A DNA stretch of 64,000 nucleotides, taken from assembly GCA_950022295.1 (NCBI GenBank), contig OX465598.1, forward strand, positions 68,990,001 to 69,054,000, written 5' to 3'. The DNA is from Bromus sterilis (lineage: Eukaryota > Streptophyta > Magnoliopsida > Poales > Poaceae). The notes beneath the pieces were generated by a model. That model did not search any database, was not told where the DNA came from, and saw nothing but the letters and a program-made list of their open reading frames with translations. Of this stretch, positions 35,091-45,179 are shown piece by piece. Both the position numbers and the translations under genes were made by a program. The first letter of the stretch is position 1; every line of letters starts with the position of its first letter.

Positions 35091-37026
35091 AAAAAAATAG
35101 TAAATTACTGGGGAGGCGGGAAAAAGGTTCTATGATGGAAGGGTTGGTCAGGAGATTAGACTGTCTAAAGCGGGAGGCACGGACCTGTTACGAGTGAGGG
35201 TGTACATGGGACTGTAAAGTAGGCGTCCCATCACAACCCATCTAGTCCCAACACAGTTTGATGGGATACTAACAGACAACCCAACAAACATTTGATGAAT
35301 TAAGTGAGCATAAATAGGATCCCACGTCCCATTTGAAAATCTGATATAAGCACACAATACATGACATATACATTACAAAAGCTTTAGGATACATGCTACA
35401 AGCTACTGTTTTTCCATTTTAGGATACATGTAATTAAAATATATCAGGCGTGTGATGTTGATGTCATACATACAGCATGCGTGTTTTTTGTTTTATATTT
35501 ATATTCAAAACATTTAATATACATATTATGATTTTTTTAGTAATGCAGTCTGCAAAAATGTTTGTGCAAATTTTAAAAAAAAACTATAACACGTATTCAA
35601 AATAATATTTTCTAATATGCTTTAATTTTATACATATTTAAAAAAGAATATAAATTAAATGTAAAAAATGTATAGAAAAATATACAATGCGTACGCAATA
35701 ATAGATATGAAAACATGTATTTTAAATAAATTTTTATTGTATTTCAAAATAGCAAACATGTATAAAAGACTGCATTTAATTTTTATTAATATGCATAAAA
35801 GATTCATGTATATAAGAAAAGTACAAGAAAAATATATTTGAATTTTCTTAATTGTGTAATTGTGATATTAAAAGTATATTAATAAAAATTCCATGATGTA
35901 TATGATAAATGTAAATCAGGATAAAGTAGGTAGACATTAAAACATATATTGGAAATAATATTAACAATTCATTTAAAGTATGTAAACATGCATAAGAAAT
36001 GTCTCAAATGTATACAAAAATATACATTGTGTGTGAAAAAAGGAAGTCGCGTGTTAAAAAATAAAAGCTAAAAGCTAACAAAAAACCAATGAAAATCAGA
36101 TAGAAAAATAGAAAACCGGAAAAGAACAAAGAAAATGTAAGAAACAAAAAAAGTCATACTCCCTCCGATCCATAATAAGTGTTGCACATTTTGTACTAAG
36201 CTAGTACAAACTTTATACTAGAGGAGTGACAATTATTATGGATCGGAGGGAGTACAAATTAAGAAAAGTCATGCTAAAGCAGTAGAAACCCAGAAAAAAA
36301 CAAAAAACCTAGCTCCACAGTATTGATCCAGTCTGATAGCGTTCGCCTGTGGGCTATTCTTCTTAATAAGAATCAGTATAGGCGAGATATACCGCTAGCA
36401 GAGATGTGTCCGTGTCTCACCTATGACACTCGGTGCATTTTTTGGTGTGTTTGTTGTGTTGGTTAGCTTTGGTTTTCTATTTTTTTTGTATTTACATTTA
36501 ACTTTTTTTGTCGATTTTTTGTAAATATACTTTGAACACATTTGATATATAGGTTATTTTTTTCTGATATACCTTAAATGTTTTTTAAATACATATTGAA
36601 TGTTTTCTAAAATTACATCTTGAATTATTTTTTCAAATACGTGTTGAACATTTTAAAAAGTTCCTGTTGAATTTTAATTCTAACACAAGGAACAATTTTA
36701 ATACATGTTTGAAAATTTTCAAATATTTCATGAATCATTTTATAAAATGTGGAAACATTTATATATTTATGAAAGTTTGTAAATTGCAAGAACATTTTTA
36801 ATCCATGCTGAACATTTATTAAGAAAACACTTAAACATTTTTCAAAAGCATTATGAAAATTTTCTTAAAAATGTGAGTATTGTTTTAGTGACAGAAACAT
36901 TCTCATATATATTGTATAAAATATTTTTTAAATTTTTCATATTTAAATATGTGTGAACATTTTTTTGATTGTCACTAGCACTTTTTTATTTGTACGGACA
37001 TTTGTCTAAGATAGCTCGAACAAAAT
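35091..37026. other. AT-rich non-coding region, left part
   Basis: No gene is visible. From about 36480 the sequence has many loosely repeated AAATACATGTTGAACATTTT-like segments. The same style resumes at 51432-51550 after the Tat element, so both are parts of one older sequence, perhaps an eroded DNA transposon. Confidence 0.5.
36160..36252. mobile_element. Stowaway MITE
   Basis: The 93-bp element begins CTCCCTCCGATCCATAATA and ends TATTATGGATCGGAGGGAG, with TA duplicated at 36158-36159 and 36253-36254. These are the diagnostic Stowaway (Tc1/Mariner-type) ends and target. Confidence 0.95.
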
Positions 37027-38013
37027 TGTCGTCGATATGTGACGGCAGATGCCATGGGGATGGCTAAAGTGAGGGAAAAACACGAGGGAGAGAATGTCGA
37101 TGGTGCCGGAATCGGGTTGGGCACAAGCACGGTGAAGACACCACGATGTACCCAGGTTCGGGGCTCTTCAGAGAGATAACACCCCTACTCCTGCTTGTCT
37201 CTTGTATATCAATGAAAGGGCTACAATAACTGCTCTTCTATCTTCTCAGGGGAAGGAGTACACCGCCGCCGTGGGCAAGGTCCTCTCCTGCTTCCCTGAG
37301 GAGTGACTACAGGCAGTAAATGAACTGAGGGGGGAGTGAGTTAATGAGATCTCAGGTGTTTCGTCCCTCGCGCAGGAGGGGGTACCCTGGCTCTTATAGT
37401 GTGAGTCCAGGGTACTATGGTAACTTCATTGCCGAATGGGCCCAGCCGTCATCCTCTAATCGGCCTGGGCCCACCGACTGCTCCTCTCCGGGTGACCCGG
37501 AGCCTACGAGCGGCGGCCCATGCTGCTACCTTGTAGAACCTAGAAGTGAACAGTGGAGCTGGGGGGTGCGGTCTTGTCGGCCTGTCCGCGGAATCGGCGA
37601 GGAGGTCGACACCGTATCTCCAGCAAATCCTCGATGTGACCTGGCCTTCCTGCCACCCAGATATCTCGGGATATGGCATTTATGACCTCGTAATCATACC
37701 CCCGACTGGGTGGTAGGTTGCTCCGATTGCGCCTGGACCGACTGGTGGTTCCTGGTAGGGTCAATTGCTCTGGGCAATCGGCCTTTTAGGAATCGGCCTC
37801 GGTCCAGCTGCGGACCAATCGGATGATCGTCTTTGGTGAAGGGTGGACCGATTGCGCCTGGGCCGACTGCTGGCATTTGGTACGGTCGATTGCCTTGGAG
37901 CAATCGGCCGTACCTCTGCCCAGCTCGGCCCAGCTGCAGCCCAATTGGTCCATCCTTGTCTTGAAAGCTTGCTTCCGCTTGGGTTAGCCTACCCGGGTAC
38001 CAATCCCCCGACA
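37027..38013 (-). repeat. 3' LTR of the Tat-lineage element
   Basis: On the minus strand the LTR runs from TGTCGGGGGATTGG (38013) to CGACGACA (37027), 987 bp. The TATA-like box TATAAG (minus) is at 37392-37397. The string CAATCGG/CCGATTG occurs several times between 37700 and 37900. The adjoining CTTTAGGGGCTAC (38014-38026, minus) is the likely polypurine tract. Confidence 0.95.
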
Positions 38014-38467
38014 GTAGCCCCTAAAGCTGTAAAGGTCCCACGGTCGCTTGACCGCGGGGCCTTTGCAGTTTTTCAATCTCTACCTTGATGTTCTCCGACT
38101 GCTATGGCCTCTTCGAGTGCGTCATTCCGAGTTTGTCGGCCGAGTCGGAGATCACACTCGGTTGACCAAATTTCCATCCGATTGGACGTGGTTCCCTCTC
38201 AATTCATGCCTTCACTTTTTGAGAAAGATCTCTTTCGCCGATTTCCCTCCAACGGTTACTTCCGATTCGCCCGCGACGTGATCAATGAGCTGGGACCCAC
38301 GACCCACGCGTGACGTGACATAACTGCAGGGCCTGACCCCCACGTCGCACGCCTCGCCTCTTGCACCGGGATCCTTTGCTCTGGTCTGCCGGTTGTCCTC
38401 CCTGTGCCCTAGGCCACACCGCGCCACACAGCCGCAGGGTCATCCCACTCCCCTCCCCCGCCGCCCA

Positions 38468-38473
38468 TATAAG
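38468..38473 (+). promoter_or_regulatory. TATA box of the antisense gene in the Tat element
   Basis: CCCATATAAGCC lies in GC-rich sequence, followed by a pyrimidine-rich leader (38490-38560) of the kind found at grass transcription starts. It is about 237 bases upstream of the first plausible ATG (38705). The position inside the element but outside the LTR implies an LTR-independent promoter. Confidence 0.55.
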
Positions 38474-38704
38474 CCACCGGGGGGGCTTCGCCTCTCCTTC
38501 TCCCTTACGCCTCCTTCAACCTCCAGCCTTCTCTCCTCTGCGTCATCGCCACTCCACGCGAATCTCTCTGCCGCCGGCGTCTGCATCTTGCGCTTGCTCC
38601 GGCCACGGGCTCGTGCTCTCCGCCGCCACCGCAGCCACTCTTCTCCGCAGCTCTCGTGCTCCGCCTCCCTCTTTTCTCTCCTCCGCTCCTCGTCGGCGAA
38701 GACC

Positions 38705-41700
38705 ATGGTGCCGCGATGAGATGTGTCGCAGGCGAGCCGTGGGTGCTGGAAGGGCTCTCAGGCCACCGCCGCCGCCGTCGAGTCCCTCGTCCGCACCCGG
38801 AAGATGCCCGCGGAAGTCGAATGGCGTATTCCCAACGAGGCCGAGGTCGTCCCCAGCGTGCGCACCGGCGAGAGGGTCGTGTTCCTCGCTCACTTCGAGC
38901 GTGGATTCGGCCTTCCTGCTAGCGCCTTTTTCCGCGAATTTCTCGATTTCCACCGACTGCAGCCTCACCACCTCGCAGCCAACTTTATCATGATCCTCTC
39001 GGGTTCGTGACGCTCTGTGAAGGGTACCTCGGCTGCCGTCCAAGCGTCGCCCTTTGGAAGCGCTTCTTCAACCTCCGAGCTCACAACGCTCGGACGGGTG
39101 ATGTGGTGGCCTCCGCCATCGAAGGCGGCAAGCCAACGTACCCGACTGACATGACCGACTGCGGCAGTTGCCTTGTCGCAGCCGGCAAGTCGAAGTACAC
39201 GAGCCCCGAGATCGTCCAATCCTGCAAGAATTGGCAGACCTCGTTCTTCTACGTCAGGTCCCCTGACCAAGGCCCCAACCTCCTCAATTTGCCCGAGTTC
39301 TCTCCCGCCCGGCCGATTGAGAAACATCAGTGGTCGCTGAAGCACGGCGTCGGAGATTGCGATGTCGATGCCCAGGCTGCCAGGGTCACCCAGCTGGAGC
39401 AAGAAGGACTCCTCCCCACCGACTTGGTAGCTGCATGGCTTCACGCTCGGATTCTTCCCTTGCAGCGCCGAGTGCACCGCCTCTGCGACGTGTCGGGACC
39501 TCAAGATCCCACTCGGCTCTGCACGTGGCGGGTGAAGACAGGAGATCTTTGCGCCCGAGTGAAGGCCATCACATCTAGCGCATTGCCTGACCCCTTCCGC
39601 TTCGGGCTTGATTATCTCATTCGCCAGCGAACGCCGCCTGTGGTATGCTCCTATTACTTTTTCTTCCGATTGCTTTCTCTTCCGATTGCTCTTATTGCTT
39701 ATACCTCCTTCTCAACACTTTATTCAGTCCGACCTCATGGAAGACGGCCAGGAAGCTGGCATGTATAACGGCGAGACTCCTTCCGCCGAGTCCAGTGGGG
39801 ATGATGAAGACGATGACGAATCTTCCGGAGAATCCTCCGACCCCATGGATGCTGATGATGATGACGCCGAGCGCGCCAACCCTCCGAAAACCAGCACTCG
39901 GCCGCCAGCTCAAGGGGGTACGCCTGACCCTTCCCTTGAGCAATTTTTGGCTGAATGGAGTGATGATGATAGTGTCTCAAAGGGTGATGGTTCCGATGCA
40001 GCTCCTCGAGCCAAGCCTCCAAAGGTGCCAGCCAAGCGCACCTCGGCCGCCGGCTCCTCCTCTGGTGTGGCTTCTAGCCAGGTTGCCAAGGCCAAGTCGA
40101 CTGCCAGCAAGGGCAAACGAGTCCAAGAGACGACAACTCGGAGGCCGACCGTCCAGGCGCCGCTGAACGTCGCTCCACTTCGCTGCCGAATGCCCACTGG
40201 CGCACCCAGGACAATCGGGTATGCTTTTATCTTTATGCCTCCTACTTCACTATCTTTGCTTCTACTGATTCTTCTCCCTTTCTTCTTTCAGGGAGCCGAT
40301 TGGGCTTGATGACGTTGACACCGACATTCCCGTCCGTGCCAGACCCGTCATCTCGCCCGCTGCCTCTGCTGCTGCCGTCCACAAGCGGCCGGTACCCGCT
40401 CATCGCTCCTCCAAGGACGCCGAGCGCGCTGCCAAGAAGGCCCGTCTTGCGGCGACTTCGAAGACCTCTTCTTCCACCCTTGCCTCCCCATCTCTCAAGG
40501 GCGCAGCGGACCGGGTGGCTCCTGGTGATGGAGGAACGCAACCGGTTGACCCGATTGCCCCGTCTCCACCGCGCCGCTCCAACCCGGCTTCGCCTGCCGC
40601 CACTTCCCCTGCTGCAACGACCGTATCTGATACGCCGATGGTGACGACCCCATCGCCGATTTTGGCGTCGGCACCACCGGTTGCCTCCACAGTTCCACCG
40701 GCTGTACTATCTGATCCACCGACTATGACGATCTCGCCGCCAGTCATCGCTACCACCTCTGCTCCGACTCGCCCGGTTGCGCCGCCGCCGCAATCGGGTG
40801 AGTCCGGTCCTTCACCAACATTCGTGCCACCAGTCCTCACCACTGCAGCTTTCACCATCGTTCCCACTTCAGTGCCACTGCCGATTTCTTCTCCCTCAGA
40901 GATTCTTATGCGCTCGGTGGATCAATTCCGAGCCGAGTATTCTCGCGCCCGTCATGTCGGCGCTGAGCCTGATGCTCCGCATCGTCCTCGGGACCCCGTG
41001 ACGAGCGCTCTGAGCCGGGTGAACGAATTCGCCGAAGCCCTTGCTCGGGACCTTCAACAGCTGACCTCTCACCATACGGTAAACTCCTTAACTTTTCCTT
41101 CTGTACCTCTCTTTTACGTCGGCAATTTTTCTTCCGGTGGGTGCGCGCAAGCGCACCCACTGGGTGTAGTCCCCGAGATTTGAGCCGATTGGTTACAATC
41201 GGTTCGGATCTTTAGCATTTTTTGCTTTATCACTTGCCTTCCTCAATCGGTAGACTTTCTTCCGGTGGGTGCGCGCAAGCGCACCCAGTGGGTGTAGTCC
41301 CCGAGATTCGGGCCGATTGGTTACAATCGGTTCGGATCTTTAGCGTCTTTTGCTTTATCGTTTGCCTTCCTCAATCGGTAAACTTTCTTCCGGTGGGTGC
41401 GCGCAAGCGCACCCACTGGGTGTAGTCCCCGAGATTCGGGCCGATTGGTCACAATCGGTTCGGATCTTTCTTACTATTGCTTTATGTCTGACTCCGTCTT
41501 GCTGTTCTTCTCAGGATGTCATGGAAGAGAAACGAGGTGTCTTCGAAAAACTCCTGGAAGCTTATACTGCCAGCCTTCGAACCCTCGCCCAGGCCCAGCT
41601 GCAGGTCAATAACCAATCGGCTGAAATCACTAAACTAAGAGGTATCCTCTATCTCACCGCTGTCTTTTCTTCATTTGACAACTGCTCTGGTACTAAAATC

Positions 41701-43005
41701 TTCGCGCTCTCTTGTAGCTTCTATTCCTATGGTAGATGATCTTCAAGGCTGAATTGCTGAATTGGCTACGGAACTTAGCCAACAAGGTCCAGCTCTTGAC
41801 AAAGCCACTGGAGAAGTAACTCGGCTGCAGGGGATAGAAAAAGATTTGAATCGGACTATTCAAGGCCTCCAATCTGAAATGGCTGCTCTTGAGAAGAAAC
41901 ATCTTGCCGACATAGCCGCAGTGACGGCTACTGGTGATGGGCTTCTTGCTGAACGGGATGCTGCCGTCGGCGCCCGAGTTGCTCTGCAAACTGAGAGGGA
42001 TGAAGCAATTTCTGCCCGAGACTCCATTCGCCAAGATCGTGATGAGCTCGTCGCCAAGTTCGAAGAACTGGAGAAACGCAGCTATGAAGAGACCACCCGA
42101 ATGCGCCGCCGAGCCAAGGGCTTCTGTGATACATTGACCGAAATGGACCTCCTCCTTGGCCGTGAGTCTTCCTTGTTGCCGAGTGCACTTTCCGGTTGCT
42201 TTCTTCTCTTTTCTTATTACTCATGCTCTTCCTTCTTGACGCAGAAGCTTGGCCCGAATCTGAAGCGGCTGCCTACGCAGCTGTCGCCAAGTCCCGAGAG
42301 GATACCATCGCCGCTGGAGGGACCTGTGACCGTGCGGATAACGTCTGGACCCGGCATGAATATCTGATCGGCACCCAAGCCCGCATTCCTATTATCCAGG
42401 GAGTTGCCCTATCCTTCAAGCTCGGAATTCTAAAGATTGCTGAAGCACTGTGGTCGCCGACTGAGCTCAAGGCCGGACTTCAGAAGATGAAGAATGCTGC
42501 CGACTCCTCCGACGAGACCCGTAAGGCAGACACTCAGGATGAAGAGGATTCTGACCAAGGGGACACTCTGAATGCCACTACTGAGCAGACTCGGACTCTC
42601 CTTAAGGCTATCCCACGTCGGATCGACGTTCTGCGGAACTCTGCCAGTCGGACTGGTGCGGAGATCGCTCTTCAGACTGTGCTGTCTTGGTATCCTCAAG
42701 TGAATCTCTCCCAATTGTACAGCCTCCGAGACAATGCCTCTGACCTTCTTGAGAAAACCTACGTCGAAGTCAATCGGCTAGCCAGCGCTATGGTGAATTG
42801 GTTTTCTCCCTACGAGTACACTCCGTATCTCGACCAGGGAGGGAAACCGCTCCCTGCCTCTACCATCTCTGGCCTGGCCGAGGAGCTCTCCGATAGCGGC
42901 TCATCTCAGATGTCTCCAAAGTCTAAACAGACTGGTGCTGCAACTTCTGAAGCTCAATCGGACCCGTCTGCTCCACCTTCTAGCTCAGTGCCTCCGACTG
43001 CTTAA
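38705..43005 (+). pseudogene. Antisense six-exon gene: Transposase_28-like domain plus coiled-coil tail
   Basis: Exons are inferred at 38705-39642, 39728-40218, 40292-41078, 41515-41641, 41718-42161 and 42245-43005, each intron bounded by GT and AG with matching phases. The exons sum to 3548 nt; restoring one lost base near 39000 gives 1183 codons. Residues about 40-310 match the plant Transposase_28 family (PF04195, putative gypsy-type transposon), with VVFLAHFERGFGLP and LCEGYLG. Then come an acidic Asp/Glu/Ser stretch, a Lys-rich KKARLA-type basic patch, a Pro/Ala/Thr-rich region and heptad-rich coiled coil (exons 4-5). The last exon has a helical domain and a Ser/Pro-rich end. Lesions are TGA at 38717-38719, TGA at 41750-41752 (both fit CGA to TGA) and the frameshift near 39000. 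The function of the family is unknown. Confidence 0.85.
41131..41478 (+). repeat. 128-bp tandem repeat, 2.7 copies, in intron 3 of the antisense gene
   Basis: Copies start at 41131, 41259 and 41387 with a period of 128 bp. Each holds two inverted repeats: GTGGGTGCGC-GCAA-GCGCACCCAC (10-bp stem, GCAA loop) and CCGATTG-GTTA-CAATCGG (7-bp stem; loop GTCA in copy 3). The stems are almost unchanged between copies. Confidence 0.93.
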
Positions 43006-43790
43006 GCTATGTTATCTTTAATTTGTATTCCGACTGTCCGCTTGTAAGACATATTTTTAATTCTGTCGACACCTACTGGGTGTGACTTGGATGTAATGAC
43101 CTTATTCGGCCTTGGGCCTGTTACTTTTGATGCAATCCGATTGCTTGTTTTCTACTTTTGCATGTGCGATCAACTTTGCGTCTTTGTCGGTTTCCTTTAT
43201 CGGCTACACTTGGGGATGTCTGCTGTGTCGATCTTGCTGCCGTCATGCGGTCTGCAATTGGATTGACAGTAGACATCCAGCCAAGGTTCGATAAGTTTTC
43301 ATTTTTTACACGACAAGATTTTTACCACAAAGGATTCTGCAATAGCAGGCGCCGATTGCTCGCTACAAGGTCCGATGTCCTGATTTGCGGCGCAATCGGT
43401 GACTTTGTCCTGTCGACTGTGCCCTTGGTGGCCTCTTTCAAATTGTTTCCCGGGGATTTGTACTACCGACTGCCTCAGTCGCCACCCTTCTCAATGCCAC
43501 AAACCTTTGTGATTTGCGCTCGAGCTAAGTGTTCGATTGAAGGCCAGCCTGCGGTCCCCGTGCCTCGATGGCTTATTTACTTGACCTCGCGGTCGTCCAG
43601 TCCCCGAATGTGCTACGCACATCTCGGGTATGACTGAGCGTTGCCGATTGAGGCTAGCTCTTCGAATGAAATTATACACAAGTAGTCGAATGCTCATTTT
43701 CAGAGACGATAACTTTTACTGATTGTTTGCCGAATGGCTTACATAACTTTCGGCCGCTCAACTATAGAACGGACACAACAACTCGGCGTT
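43006..43790. other. Convergent 3' interval between the antisense gene and integrase
   Basis: This 785-bp interval has no supported coding frame. It holds the 3' ends of two opposing units: the plus-strand gene stops at 43005 and the minus-strand integrase stops at 43791. CAATCGG/CCGATTG words recur (43131, 43350, 43392, 43643). Confidence 0.7.
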
Positions 43791-45179
43791 CTACGGCCGC
43801 TCCGTCTCTACCCCTGACGTGTCCTTGTGTCGAGTGCCCTTGGTGCAGTCGATCAGATAATAGGAGTTGTTCTTGAGCGCTCTGCTGACAACAAATGACC
43901 CTTCCCACGGTGAGGATAACTTGTGCTGCCCCTCTGACTTCTGGATTCGGCGTAGCACCATGTCTCCCTCTCGGAAAGCGAGAGGACGAATCTTCTTGTT
44001 GTGGTAGTGCCGCAACTTCTGCTGATAGATTGCTGACCTAGACAAGGCCAACAGACAAGCTTCTTCTTTGAGGTCGATGCCGTCTTCTCTTGCCAGTCTT
44101 GCTTCTTCTTCTGTGTATAGGGCGTGCCGAGGTGAATCAAACTCAATGTCGGAAGGGATGACTGCTTCTGAGCCATACACCAGGAAGAAAGGAGTGAATC
44201 CAGTCGACCTATTTGGAGTGGTCCTCAAGCTGAACAGTACTGCCGGAAGTTCGCCAATCCATGCTCCGGGTGCCCTCTCAAGTGGCTCTACCAATCTGGG
44301 CCTGATACCCGATAGGATTAGTCCATTTTCCCTTTTGACTTGACCATTGGACTGTGGGTGTGCCACAGATGCCAGATCGAGCCGAATGCCTTGCTGAGAT
44401 GCATATCGGGCCAGCGCCCCCTTTGCAAAGTTTGTGCCGTTGTCGGTGATGATGCTGTTAGGAACACCGTATCTGCATACGATGTCGGCCACAAAAAGAA
44501 CCGCAGTCGGGCCATCCAACTTCTTGATTGGTCTTGCTTCAATCCACTTGGTAAACTTATCGACTGCCACTAGGAGATGTGTCATGCCACTCCGAGCTCT
44601 CTTGAATGGTCCAACCATATCCAACCCCCAAACTACAAACGGCCAAGCTATTGGGATGGTCTTCAGTGCTGATGCTGGCTGATGACTCTTTGCCTTGAAT
44701 CGCTGACAACCCTTGCAGTGCTTCACCAGATTCTCAGCCGCTGCAAGTGCAGTTGGCCAGTAGAAACCATGTCGGAAAGCTTTGTTGGCGATTGCCTTTG
44801 CTGACGCGTGGTGACCACATTCACCTTGATGGATGTCTCTGAGCAGCTCCAAGCCTCTGTCCTCTTCAACACACCTCTGGAGGATACCAGTTGCACTCTT
44901 GCGCATCAGCTCATTGTTGATTATTGTATATGCCCAAGATCGGCGGCTGATCTGTCTGGACTCTGCTAAATCTGGTGTGAGGATCCCATCTGCTAAGAAA
45001 TCTCTAATCGGTTGTGCCCATGACGGCGCACTGACGACCACCATTACGGCCGCATGCTGAGGTGGGACTTCCTCTTGGATCTGGCCTCTTGAACACTGGC
45101 CTCCTCGATCTCGGCCACTTGGACGTCTGTCATTTCTATCTCTGCTTCTGAACTGTCGACTGCGGCGCTTGGAACGCAT
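43791..45179 (-). pseudogene. Integrase of the Tat-lineage element
   Basis: The open frame of 462 codons contains an HHCC zinc finger (HQGECGHH ... CKGC), the catalytic core with WGLDMVGPF, ITDNGTNF and the QVKRENG glutamate, and a C-terminal SPWEGSFVV module. It inserts the cDNA into host DNA. The frame differs from that of the upstream RT-RNaseH region, which ends at 45044, so a frameshift near 45065 separates the two. About the first 38 residues of this frame (back to 45179) are an out-of-frame reading of the linker. Confidence 0.93.

Noticed and set aside
38543..39043. Minus-strand frame opposite the first exon of the antisense gene
   Set aside because: It is a shadow of the plus-strand Transposase_28-like exon, which carries the recognisable motifs.
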